From Thiodubiliella sp900128405 (GTDB lineage: Bacteria > Pseudomonadota > Gammaproteobacteria > PS1 > Pseudothioglobaceae): a DNA stretch of 64,000 nucleotides. The notes under the pieces were generated by a model, which saw only the letters and a list, made by a program, of their open reading frames with translations, searched no databases and was not told the DNA's origin. Position numbers and translations under genes: made by a program. The DNA lies in assembly GCA_963682085.1 (NCBI GenBank), contig OY821614.1:1364001-1428000 (forward strand), given 5' to 3'. This document shows, in pieces, positions 1 to 8,302 of this stretch. The stretch's first letter is position 1. The number at the start of each line of letters is the position of its first letter.

Positions 1-41
1 TAGTGTTGTGCTTCATCAAATAATTGCTCTGATTTTGTCAT
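1..41 (-). CDS. hemL: Glutamate-1-semialdehyde 2,1-aminomutase, N-terminal fragment
   Basis: Only the first 13 codons are inside the window (MTKSEQLFDEAQH). They match the characteristic start of HemL, the PLP enzyme that makes 5-aminolevulinate for heme. An AAGGAT ribosome-binding site lies just upstream of the ATG. The gene follows holB by 11 bases on the same strand and is probably co-transcribed. So few residues are visible that the call rests on N-terminal similarity alone; reading further left would settle it. Confidence 0.55.
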   Translation of the reverse strand, partial: MTKSEQLFDEAQH

Positions 42-52
42 TTTTTTAATCC

Positions 53-1054
53 TTAATTTAAAATTTGTGGGTAAGTTTTAAGATGGGTAATGTGCGACCA
101 TACAATTAGCACATTATCCAATAATAATTTTATATTCACACTGGTTTTTGACAGACTAATTGCCTGTTGAATATCATGCAATAATTTAAATAAAAAATTT
201 ATTTTTGTCATATTGATAATTTGATTAAGCTCAATCAAACCGCCTTCATGTTTAAGTGATTTTAACCGAATGCCTTCAATAATTAAATGCTGCAAACAAT
301 TCAATACAGCAACTTCATTGCCCTCAAAATCCTCCACTTTGTTAATCATAGTTGGGTGGGTGGCAATATTTAGCAATTGGTCTTGCCAATGTTGATAATG
401 AATAAAACTGTCTCCAGAAAGGTCTTCAATCACTTTAAAAGGCACGCCATGCGTGGCTTCTAGCAATTGTGCCACATCAAAATCTTCTTTATGCTCAATA
501 TTTTTCTTAATCCATACTTGTGTTTCTTGACCATAAGCAGGACTAATATGCACATTTTGACAGCGTGAAACAACAGTTACTGGTAGGTTTTTAGCGTTGT
601 GTGCCAATAAAATAATCAGCGTATTGTCTCTAGGCTCTTCCAAAGTTTTTAACAAACTATTGGCAGCATTAACATTCATTTGATCAGCATAATAAATAAT
701 ACCAATTTGTAATTTATCAGCCGTTTTGTTCAATGCCTCACAAAACGCCCGCACCTGATCAACTCGAATATCTTTGGAACGATTTTTAGTCGTTGGATTA
801 AGCTCACCCGCACGACAATAAATCATATTAAGGTAATTAGAACGCCTAATTAATACCGGAATATCTAAATCTTGCCGAATATTATCTTTTCTAATAATCT
901 CATCATCATTAATCAATGTCCCTACAAGTTGCTGCATTAACTCAAACTTTCCTATCTGCGACACACCTGTAATTAACAACGCATGTGGCAGATGATTCTG
1001 GTCAATCATCTGTTTCAATATCGCAAAAGCGTTTTGGTGCCAAGGTAGTGTCAT
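53..1054 (-). CDS. holB: DNA polymerase III delta-prime subunit
   Basis: This 333-residue protein is the clamp-loader subunit delta-prime, part of the complex that opens the beta clamp and loads it on primed DNA. The AAA+ core is recognisable: a degenerate P-loop region (GVSQIGKF), the sensor stretch AANSLLKTLEEP and the SRC arginine-finger motif (VVSRCQNV). The four-cysteine zinc module that normally lies near residues 50-65 is missing. Only one cysteine (YCRAGE) is seen there, so the fold may have lost its zinc. In many gammaproteobacteria holB directly follows tmk; here two accessory genes lie between them. Its ATG overlaps the stop of a 28-codon reading frame as ATGA, which suggests translational coupling to the upstream genes. 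Confidence 0.93.
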   Translation of the reverse strand: MTLPWHQNAFAILKQMIDQNHLPHALLITGVSQIGKFELMQQLVGTLINDDEIIRKDNIRQDLDIPVLIRRSNYLNMIYCRAGELNPTTKNRSKDIRVDQVRAFCEALNKTADKLQIGIIYYADQMNVNAANSLLKTLEEPRDNTLIILLAHNAKNLPVTVVSRCQNVHISPAYGQETQVWIKKNIEHKEDFDVAQLLEATHGVPFKVIEDLSGDSFIHYQHWQDQLLNIATHPTMINKVEDFEGNEVAVLNCLQHLIIEGIRLKSLKHEGGLIELNQIINMTKINFLFKLLHDIQQAISLSKTSVNIKLLLDNVLIVWSHITHLKTYPQILN

Positions 1055-1129
1055 AAAAGGATCGTTCTAGCATCATCACCCTGTCTAATGCTTAAATTTA
1101 AAAAAATTTGAAATTTAATATCTAGTTGA

Positions 1130-2338
1130 TTATTCATCATTTTCGTCTTGCAAAGATTTGGCTGGAAAAATAGTCAATTGCAACTCTTCTTCATTCATTT
1201 GATAAATGGGCTGTATGCCACTTAATTGCTCACTTTCTCGTATAATAATTCCCACTCCTTCGCCACGGCGTTCTAAAAAATACTTTCTATTTACCTTTAT
1301 ATCATCATCCAATTCAATTTCAGAAAGCAATCTAGTTAACAACTCATTGCGAGTTATTTGGTTGCTAATTAGAGTGTCAACCGTCAAAGTATTTGATAAT
1401 GCACCCGGTGAGTAAAGCTCCAATCTATTGCTAAATATAAATAAACGGATTTTAGATCCAGACTTTGAATAATCACGATGCACAACTGCATTAACAATGG
1501 CTTCAAAAATAGCTTTCATACTATATTGTGGTCTTTCTGTTCTACCAACTTCTTTAGTAGCAGAAACTTTATTGTATTGCTTGACAAACTTAAAAGCATT
1601 GATAATTTGTTGATCTAACACTCCTTTAAAGTCTTGAGCATCAATTTGGTAATTAGCATCTTTTTTCACGCCATTGTAATAAACTGCTTGAATAAAACTG
1701 TTATAAAGATAATCATCTGAATTTTGACTACACATCAGCACACCAGCCACAGTAGCACTGCCATCTTGATGCAATAAGTTGCGTTTTTGCAGATCTAATT
1801 TCTCATTAATGTTGTTATCAGGAATAAAACGCTGATAAAGACTCTCTTGCAAGGTATTTATATTGGTATGTGGCACAGCTTGTTCATCAAAACGAATGAT
1901 TCCAGCTTGAGAGCGAGATTGCATAAGTCGAGCCAATTGTTCAGGCTGCATTTCTCGCTTACTACTGCCTTGACGAATAAAATAGCCTGTAGGGCTTTTG
2001 TGAGCAAATAAACTGCGTGGCACTTCTATTTTTAAAATATTTTTACCCTCTATAAGTAATTTTTGAGTAGCAATATTCACCACTGGCTTAATACTGTCAT
2101 TACAAATCTCAATAATTGTCTTTTCGTCTTTCTTTAACTGTTCAGATGTTACACCTATTATTTTCCCATCATCATCAACGCCAATCAAAATTACACCGCC
2201 ATTGCTATTTGCAAAGGCAGTAATTTCTCCTCCCATTGATACTTTATTTGATGTTTTGGCGCCTAATTCTCGTTTAAATTCAATAGTTGAATCTTCACCT
2301 AAAGCTATTTTTTCCAAAAGTTCATTAATATTAAACAT
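1130..2338 (-). CDS. AlbA_2 (Schlafen-like) domain protein with GHKL ATPase region
   Basis: A 402-residue protein of the COG2865 type. An N-terminal AlbA_2 domain (about residues 10-115) carries the EFKRE and AFANSNGGVILIGV motifs of putative nucleic-acid-binding divergent-AAA proteins. The C-terminal half has a GHKL-type ATP-binding fold with an N-box (EAIVNAVVHRDY) and a glycine-rich RGEGVGI loop. The ATG used here has a GAGGG site five bases away; a GTG six bases upstream is the alternative. The gene overlaps the end of the TrlF-like gene, so the two are translated together. Family members are described as transcriptional regulators or as helpers in defence loci. Which role applies here cannot be read from the sequence. 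Confidence 0.85.
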   Translation of the reverse strand: MFNINELLEKIALGEDSTIEFKRELGAKTSNKVSMGGEITAFANSNGGVILIGVDDDGKIIGVTSEQLKKDEKTIIEICNDSIKPVVNIATQKLLIEGKNILKIEVPRSLFAHKSPTGYFIRQGSSKREMQPEQLARLMQSRSQAGIIRFDEQAVPHTNINTLQESLYQRFIPDNNINEKLDLQKRNLLHQDGSATVAGVLMCSQNSDDYLYNSFIQAVYYNGVKKDANYQIDAQDFKGVLDQQIINAFKFVKQYNKVSATKEVGRTERPQYSMKAIFEAIVNAVVHRDYSKSGSKIRLFIFSNRLELYSPGALSNTLTVDTLISNQITRNELLTRLLSEIELDDDIKVNRKYFLERRGEGVGIIIRESEQLSGIQPIYQMNEEELQLTIFPAKSLQDENDE

Positions 2339-4946
2339 TTTCACCCTCTAAATGAATACGCCTATAGCGATGACTAAATGCCTTCTCTCCGCCCTCTAAT
2401 ACCGTGCATATCTTTTTTCTAATATCGTTGTTTTGAATACTGGCTTGTTTTAAAATGTAACTTTGCCCGCCTCCTACTGTCATTGGCACCACCATTTCCG
2501 CATTACCATTAACAACAATATTGGCATTATGCGTTACAATAATTATTTGGCGTTTATGCTTAGTAGCACGAATTTGTTTGACGATTAACTTATAAATTAA
2601 TTCATTATCCAAATCATCTTCTGGCTGATCCAACAACAAAGGTTCGCTGCCATAAGACAGGATAAAAGCAAGTAAAGCGGCGCATTTTTGTCCAGCTGAA
2701 CCAGTTTCTAAAGCTTGTCCTTTAGAAAAAGTGATTTTTAAACTGTCCTCTGGGTGCCATAAACCAAAATCAGATAGCGACTCTTGAGGTAAATCATATA
2801 AATGCTGATGAAAACGCTGATCTTTTGCTAACGCTTTATTTTGGTATATTTTTTCAACCTCATCTTTTAAGTCTTGATAACTTTCCATTAGCATCAAATT
2901 GTCTATATCTTTGCTATATTTTTTATCACCACATTGTAAAATTTTTCGCACCTTTTTTTCAAGCGATTTTTTGCCTTCTTTATATGGTAATACTCGAATA
3001 CTAATATCATCATTGCCTTGTAAAACAGTCTCTAGGAACGCTTGTCTATTTTGCGTTAGTTGTTCTCTATTATCTTGAATATCTACTTTTATTTGTTCGC
3101 ATTCAGCGTCCAATCCTTCTAATTCTCTTTGATACGCATCCATTTGTCCTAACTGACTTTTTTTAATAGCTTGAAATTGTAATAATGTTGCAGGATCTAT
3201 ACCTTGTTGCTCCAGTTGGGTTTTGATTTCCTGATATGTATCAATATCAATATCAATATCTTTTTGCCATTGCCTTCGTTGTTTTTGTTGTTGCCATTGT
3301 TGATAGGTTGCACTAGCCTCTTGCTTTATTTCAACAACTTTATCGGTCATTTTCTGCCATTTTTGTTGTTGAATTTGTAGTGCTTTTGTTAACTCATCTT
3401 GTGGGGTGAAGACCTCGTTATCTAAATCTATAGGAGCTATTTCTTCTACAGTTTTAGCTAGTATTTCGCTAGCTGTTTGCCATGTTTTTTCTAAGTGCTC
3501 TATACTGGCTAATTGGCGTTGGCGTTGACGATAGGTTTGTAAGATATGCTTATGTCCTGATTTTTCAATTTGATTAATTTGTCTATTTAGATGATTTAAC
3601 TCACCATTTAGTTTATCTTTTTGACTGATTTGTTCATTTATTTCGCTGATTTTTTGGCGAATTTGCTTGTATTTATGCGTTAATACGCGTCTTGTTTCTT
3701 TAAAGTTGCTAAATTTTACCTGGACATCTTTATCAATAATCTCAAGCAGAGATTGGGGGTTTTTAGACAATTCAAAAATTTGTTTTTGACTGTAAATCTG
3801 CACAGGAAACAAAGAGGAAATCTCCCCATCGGTTGCCCGCCAATCTCCGTTTTCATCAATCTCCAATGAAGTCAATTGTGCATCATCCGACCAATTTAAG
3901 CGATAACGACTACCCTCTTTTTGATAAACAAGTGATAATTCACTTTCATCAGTAAGTAAATTATCGCCTCCAACATGAAAATACTTATTAAACTCACTTC
4001 TAATTGACTCAGGTAACTCTTTATTGCGTCTGAAAACAAAACGCATAAATTCTAACATAGTAGATTTACCGCTACCTCGCCCGCCAATAATAGTATTTAA
4101 AAAGGGGCTAAATTCACACTCTAATCGATTCTTTTTACCAATATATTTAGCCTTGTTAATTTCCAACGATTCAATCATTAGTTGAGTATGCTGATTGGGA
4201 TTGTTATCCATATTACGATCAACCGATGCTTCGCCGTCTATTAATGCCAATTTTAAGCCCTCAATAGAGGGGGTATCCATTTTTATCCAAGTAAAGGTGC
4301 CAAAACAATCGTCTCGAAAATTATGTGTGTCCGAACCTAAAACCTCACTCCATTGTATTTTTTGGTCTTGATATAGTTGTGGCTTATCATAAGTTTCATC
4401 GCACAACTCCATGGCGTGGATGTTTTTATTCTTTAATACTTGTCTTAATGTGTTTCCATGCAATCCAAACAAACCTTTTTCTTTGTCCGCATGAGCAGGA
4501 ATAGCAATACCACCTTGTTGAGTAATAATATCAATAACTTTGGTAATAGATTTTGTTGTAACGCCATCACTTCCACCTTTTGTGCCTTGATAATCAACTG
4601 CACCTAATAAAGTGTCAATATCGCTAGTTGTTTTTTCAGGGCCAAAAATTGCCAAAATATGCACACCACCGTGCACAGATATTTCCACACCAGGAAAAAG
4701 GTGTATTTTTTTTTCTAATTTATCGTTAGCACCTTTAAGTTTATCAATCCACATGCCACTATTATGGTCAGTAATGGCAACACAATCAATCCCTTCATTA
4801 ATAAATTTTGTTAGCCAAAGTTCGGGCGTTATACTGTTTCTGTCTTCATTAGAACAGGATTGCATAAAGTCGCTTGATGCAGGTGTGTGTGTGTGAAAAT
4901 CAAACTTCCACCATTTGGCACCTGAAAACTCATTAGATTGTGTCAT
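2331..4946 (-). CDS. TrlF-like PHP phosphoesterase / SMC-type AAA ATPase
   Basis: An 871-residue two-domain protein. The N-terminus is a PHP phosphoesterase with all metal motifs in place: HTH at residues 18-20, TDHN, GVE, AH near IPAHAD and SDTH. The C-terminal part is an ABC/SMC-type ATPase with Walker A GGRGSGKST near residue 287, a long glutamine-rich coiled coil, a signature SAGQK near 749, Walker B LLLDQPEDD near 769 and an H-loop THN near 800. This architecture resembles SbcC/Rad50-like enzymes with a hydrolase attached and matches the family NCBI labels TrlF. It likely acts on nucleic acid or nucleotides. ATG 4946 is preferred over an upstream TTG because GAGAG lies before it. No motif is lost, so it is probably active. 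Confidence 0.85.
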   Translation of the reverse strand: MTQSNEFSGAKWWKFDFHTHTPASSDFMQSCSNEDRNSITPELWLTKFINEGIDCVAITDHNSGMWIDKLKGANDKLEKKIHLFPGVEISVHGGVHILAIFGPEKTTSDIDTLLGAVDYQGTKGGSDGVTTKSITKVIDIITQQGGIAIPAHADKEKGLFGLHGNTLRQVLKNKNIHAMELCDETYDKPQLYQDQKIQWSEVLGSDTHNFRDDCFGTFTWIKMDTPSIEGLKLALIDGEASVDRNMDNNPNQHTQLMIESLEINKAKYIGKKNRLECEFSPFLNTIIGGRGSGKSTMLEFMRFVFRRNKELPESIRSEFNKYFHVGGDNLLTDESELSLVYQKEGSRYRLNWSDDAQLTSLEIDENGDWRATDGEISSLFPVQIYSQKQIFELSKNPQSLLEIIDKDVQVKFSNFKETRRVLTHKYKQIRQKISEINEQISQKDKLNGELNHLNRQINQIEKSGHKHILQTYRQRQRQLASIEHLEKTWQTASEILAKTVEEIAPIDLDNEVFTPQDELTKALQIQQQKWQKMTDKVVEIKQEASATYQQWQQQKQRRQWQKDIDIDIDTYQEIKTQLEQQGIDPATLLQFQAIKKSQLGQMDAYQRELEGLDAECEQIKVDIQDNREQLTQNRQAFLETVLQGNDDISIRVLPYKEGKKSLEKKVRKILQCGDKKYSKDIDNLMLMESYQDLKDEVEKIYQNKALAKDQRFHQHLYDLPQESLSDFGLWHPEDSLKITFSKGQALETGSAGQKCAALLAFILSYGSEPLLLDQPEDDLDNELIYKLIVKQIRATKHKRQIIIVTHNANIVVNGNAEMVVPMTVGGGQSYILKQASIQNNDIRKKICTVLEGGEKAFSHRYRRIHLEGENV

Positions 4947-4959
4947 AATTATTTCTCTC

Positions 4960-4986
4960 AATATATTATCCGGATTTGAATGTCAA
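4960..4986 (-). promoter_or_regulatory. Possible promoter for the TrlF-like/AlbA_2 pair
   Basis: A perfect -35 hexamer TTGACA (4981-4986, minus strand) is followed after 15 bases by TATATT (4960-4965). The spacer is short and the predicted start would leave almost no leader, so this is a weak call. It suggests that the inserted gene pair can be transcribed independently of tmk. Confidence 0.3.
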
Positions 4987-5039
4987 CTTTGGCTTTATAT
5001 TTTATCTCAATCTATGATAATATGGTTGTTTTTCAATAA

Positions 5040-5657
5040 TCATAATTTATCCAAAATGGCGTTAATTTGTTGTTGGGTGTGTTCTGTTGTTTGTGAGGAA
5101 TCAATGAGTTTAATGCGTTCAGGATATTGTTCAGAGCGTGCAATATAGGCGTTACGCACACGGTTGAAAAAATCTAGGCTTTCTTGTTCAATACGGTCTT
5201 TTTCACCTCTGGATTCCACACGCTGCATACCAATTTCAACAGGCACATCTAATAACAAAGTCATATCAGGTGCAAAATTACGCATTACCCATTGTTCTAA
5301 CTGGGCAATGCGTGCAATATCTAAACCACGCCCACCTCCTTGATAAGCGTAAGAAGCATCGGTAAATCTGTCGCTTAGCACCCAGTTGCCTTGATTGAGT
5401 GTGGGGATGATTTTATTTTGAATATGTTCATTTCTGGCGGCAAACATTAGCATTAACTCGGTATCGGCGTGCATTTCACCTGTTGAATTACTCAATAATA
5501 AAGTGCGAATCTTCTCGCCTATTTCTGTCCCACCGGGTTCGCGAGTAAGTGCAACATTAATGCCTTTATCCGCTAAATATTGACAAATAAAATTAATTTG
5601 TGTGCTTTTTCCTGCGCCTTCTACGCCATCAATGGTAATAAATTTTCCTTTTTGCAT
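5040..5657 (-). CDS. tmk: Thymidylate kinase
   Basis: A 205-residue dTMP kinase that makes dTDP for DNA synthesis. The P-loop GVEGAGKST is at residues 10-18, followed by the TREPGGT motif, the DRFTDASYAYQGGGRG region (DR motif and substrate site) and a lid with RGEKDRIE. Length is normal for the family. It lies 72 bases downstream of the pabC-mltG frame in the usual gammaproteobacterial order, but holB has been pushed 4 kb away by the TrlF-like/AlbA_2 insertion. Confidence 0.97.
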   Translation of the reverse strand: MQKGKFITIDGVEGAGKSTQINFICQYLADKGINVALTREPGGTEIGEKIRTLLLSNSTGEMHADTELMLMFAARNEHIQNKIIPTLNQGNWVLSDRFTDASYAYQGGGRGLDIARIAQLEQWVMRNFAPDMTLLLDVPVEIGMQRVESRGEKDRIEQESLDFFNRVRNAYIARSEQYPERIKLIDSSQTTEHTQQQINAILDKL

Positions 5658-5729
5658 AGGGTCATATTTTAACTAGTCCACCTTTAATAAAGGGTCTAAA
5701 TATATATAAGATTTGGAGTGCTTGCATTC

Positions 5730-7529
5730 TTATGGATTAGAGGTAAGGTATTTTTTAATATTGAGGCGGTGTTGTTGGTAGGTTTTGGCAAAGGCGTGGC
5801 TACCATCTTTTTTGGCGACAAAAAACAGGGTATCGCCTGATGCGGGGTGTAAGGCGGCATGTAGTGAAGTGATGCTTACGGAGCTAATTGGGGTGGGTGG
5901 CAACCCATGATTTCGATAAGTATTATAAGGGCTGTTGAATTTTAAATCTTGTCGTGTTAAAGAGCCACGGTATGATTCACCTAAAGCATATACAACTGTG
6001 GGGTCGGTTTGCAGGCGCATACCTAGTTTCAAACGGCGTAAAAATACGCCAGCTATGTGTGATTTTTCGGCATTATGTGCGGTTTCTTTTTCAATTAAAG
6101 AGGCTAATATCAGGGCTTGAAATGGGGTTTTTAGTTGTATATTTTTGTCTCGATTTTTCCATTTAGCAGCCAATATTCTTTGCATAGTTTGATGAGATCT
6201 ATGAAAAACACTGGCAACGCTATCGCCATACTGCACACGATAAGTATCGGGCCAAAAAATTCCTTCATAGGGTGATTTAATACCCAATAAATGCATAATA
6301 TTTACAAAGGTTCCACTGGGTTTTAACATCTTAATATCTTGCAATTGTTGATAATAATGACGCACAGTTTTCCCTTCAATTAAAGTGATATTGCGATTGG
6401 CTACGGTTGCTGAGACAAAATTTTCAAGCAAGTCTAATGCACTCATATTTGGCACAATATCATAATAACCTGATTTTAATTTGGTATCAAAGCCAAGAAC
6501 TTTAGCCGCTATACGCATGAAAAAAGGAGAACGAATCACACCACGCTCTTCAAGATTATTCACAGTTGAAATAATATTGGCACCTTGGGGTAGATGATAG
6601 ACTGTCGGCTCAGTAATTTTAAGGGTATTCGCCCAATAAGACCAAGTTAAGGCAAATATAGCAACAATGGTTAAGAAATTTTTCATAATTTTTTTCGGTT
6701 TTAGTGAGTATTTGTTTTTTCTTTTCAAACTGTATTTTTGTAATGCTCGTGCTAATCTTTGAGTAACAGTAGATTGGGTAAACTGCCTTTTGTTAACGGC
6801 ACTTACTGATTTAATACCTATCACGCTGTTACTAATAAATATCTCATCACAATCAAGCAACGCCTGTAATGTCAATTTACCCACCTTAACTTGTAAACCC
6901 AAATTGGTGGCAATTTTCAATATAGCCTCTCGTCGTGTGCCGGTAATGCCACATTTGTCTAAACTTGGGGTTAACAATACCCCTGATTTCACGGCAAAAA
7001 TATTACCTTGTGTAACTGAAATAACATTGCCATTATTGTCTAGCATAATGCATTCATCGGCACTCAAATCACTGCGTGCTAATATTTGCTCAAGGCGGTT
7101 ACAATGCTTAATATTGGACAACAATTGATTATCAGCATAACCGCTACAGCACACACTCAATGCATATTTACTAGGCATCTGTGTTGGCATTTCGGAGACG
7201 ATGACGAATCGGATTGGTTGAATATTTGATGGAAATCCATAGCCTCTAACGCTTTCTCCACGAGAAAGGAAGATTTTCACTACTGCATGTTCTAACTTAG
7301 CAAGTTCAAGTGCTTTAGCAATATCTTTTAGCCATTGTTGCTCACTAATAGGGTTAATTTTTAATTGTGCACAACCTTTCTCTAGGCGGGCAAAGTGTGC
7401 CGACCAAAATAACAGATTGGCTTTGCTGACTACACAGGTTTCAAATAAACCATCGCCGAATTGCGTCAAGCGATTAAACACGCTCAACCTAGTTTGTTTT
7501 TTTCCATTAATTAAAACCACTTGTCTCAT
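5730..7529 (-). CDS. pabC-mltG: Fused aminodeoxychorismate lyase (PabC) and endolytic murein transglycosylase (MltG)
   Basis: One uninterrupted 599-residue frame joins two usually separate enzymes. Residues 1 to about 275 are PabC, a PLP class-IV lyase giving 4-aminobenzoate for folate: SRGESVRGYGF, the lysine in IKHCNRLEQ, and the SVTQGNIF phosphate-binding loop are present. From residue 282 it is MltG (YceG): one membrane helix (FLTIVAIFALTWSYW) then a periplasmic LysM-like and lytic domain with the catalytic glutamate in ASLIEKET. A cytoplasmic PabC, a helix and an outer MltG domain are topologically compatible. The internal ATG (6686) has no good ribosome-binding site, favouring a true fusion. 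The start at 7529 is chosen because a TATAAT box ends eight bases upstream; an ATG at 7538 lies inside that box. Confidence 0.85.
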   Translation of the reverse strand: MRQVVLINGKKQTRLSVFNRLTQFGDGLFETCVVSKANLLFWSAHFARLEKGCAQLKINPISEQQWLKDIAKALELAKLEHAVVKIFLSRGESVRGYGFPSNIQPIRFVIVSEMPTQMPSKYALSVCCSGYADNQLLSNIKHCNRLEQILARSDLSADECIMLDNNGNVISVTQGNIFAVKSGVLLTPSLDKCGITGTRREAILKIATNLGLQVKVGKLTLQALLDCDEIFISNSVIGIKSVSAVNKRQFTQSTVTQRLARALQKYSLKRKNKYSLKPKKIMKNFLTIVAIFALTWSYWANTLKITEPTVYHLPQGANIISTVNNLEERGVIRSPFFMRIAAKVLGFDTKLKSGYYDIVPNMSALDLLENFVSATVANRNITLIEGKTVRHYYQQLQDIKMLKPSGTFVNIMHLLGIKSPYEGIFWPDTYRVQYGDSVASVFHRSHQTMQRILAAKWKNRDKNIQLKTPFQALILASLIEKETAHNAEKSHIAGVFLRRLKLGMRLQTDPTVVYALGESYRGSLTRQDLKFNSPYNTYRNHGLPPTPISSVSITSLHAALHPASGDTLFFVAKKDGSHAFAKTYQQHRLNIKKYLTSNP

Positions 7530-7536
7530 AGATTGC

Positions 7537-7544
7537 ATTATAAT
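7537..7544. promoter_or_regulatory. Shared palindromic -10 box for divergent transcription
   Basis: The octamer ATTATAAT is its own reverse complement, so it contains a consensus TATAAT on each strand. Leftward it would start transcription at about 7530, next to the pabC-mltG ATG. Rightward it lies 26 bases before the first DUF1538 gene. Matching -35 boxes are weak on both sides. It is inferred to be a symmetric bidirectional promoter. Confidence 0.5.
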
Positions 7545-7570
7545 TTAACTAGATTCAAAATAAACCCTTC

Positions 7571-8302
7571 ATGAAAAAAAAATTTGTAGCATTTAGCAAC
7601 AACTTACTTAATAGTGCAAAAGATTTAGCACCGATTGTGTTGGTTATTGCATTTTTTCAGTTGGTTATTTTACAGCAAAGTATTCCTAACTTTTTTGATA
7701 TTGTGCTTGGCACAGGCTTTGTACTATTGGGCTTGACACTATTTATATATGGATTAAATTTAGGGCTTTTTCCTATAGGGGAAGCACTGGCATTTTCCTT
7801 TGTTAAAAAAGGTTCGCTTGTGTGGTTGTTAATTTTTGCTTTTGCACTTGGATTTGGCACAACAGTGGCAGAACCTGCACTTATCGCTGTTGCCAATGAA
7901 GCGGCCAATGTGGCACAACTTGGTGGCTTGATAAACACTGAAGCAGATTTGTACACTTACGCCCAAACCCTACGCTACACTGTTGCAATATCTGTTGGTT
8001 TTTCAGTGTTACTTGGTGTTTTACGAATCATTAAAGGCTGGTCGCTTACACATCTTATTATTGGTGGCTATATATTGGTTATTATTGCAACTATTTTTGC
8101 ACCTAACAATATTATTGGTATTGCTTATGACTCTGGCGGTGTAACTACCAGCACTATTACTGTGCCACTGGTCACGGCACTTGGTGTTGGTTTGGCAAGT
8201 TCAATTCGTGGCAGAAATCCGATGACAGATGGCTTTGGTATGATTGCTATTGCTTCTTTATTACCTATTGTAGCGGTTATGATATTTGGAATGTTGTGGT
8301 GA
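7571..8302 (+). CDS. DUF1538 membrane protein, first subunit (UmpA-like)
   Basis: A 243-residue polytopic inner-membrane protein of the DUF1538 family, with about six to seven hydrophobic segments. It carries the family motifs FGTTVAEPAL and AYDSGGVTTSTITVPLV, and a conserved GRNPMTDGFG loop before the last helix. The next gene encodes a paralogue with the same motifs. DUF1538 pairs from Halomonas have been reported as two-component Na+(Li+,K+)/H+ antiporters (UmpAB), so cation/proton exchange is the best functional guess. Start at the ATG after CCCTTC; no clear ribosome-binding site is seen. It is the first gene of a four-gene unit with a PII-like and a CBS protein. Confidence 0.88.
   Translation: MKKKFVAFSNNLLNSAKDLAPIVLVIAFFQLVILQQSIPNFFDIVLGTGFVLLGLTLFIYGLNLGLFPIGEALAFSFVKKGSLVWLLIFAFALGFGTTVAEPALIAVANEAANVAQLGGLINTEADLYTYAQTLRYTVAISVGFSVLLGVLRIIKGWSLTHLIIGGYILVIIATIFAPNNIIGIAYDSGGVTTSTITVPLVTALGVGLASSIRGRNPMTDGFGMIAIASLLPIVAVMIFGMLW

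Noticed and set aside
6686..7529. Sequencing error merging pabC and mltG
   Set aside because: There is no hint of a homopolymer-driven frameshift at the junction, and the frame stays open across it. It cannot be excluded, so the fusion is reported with a check.
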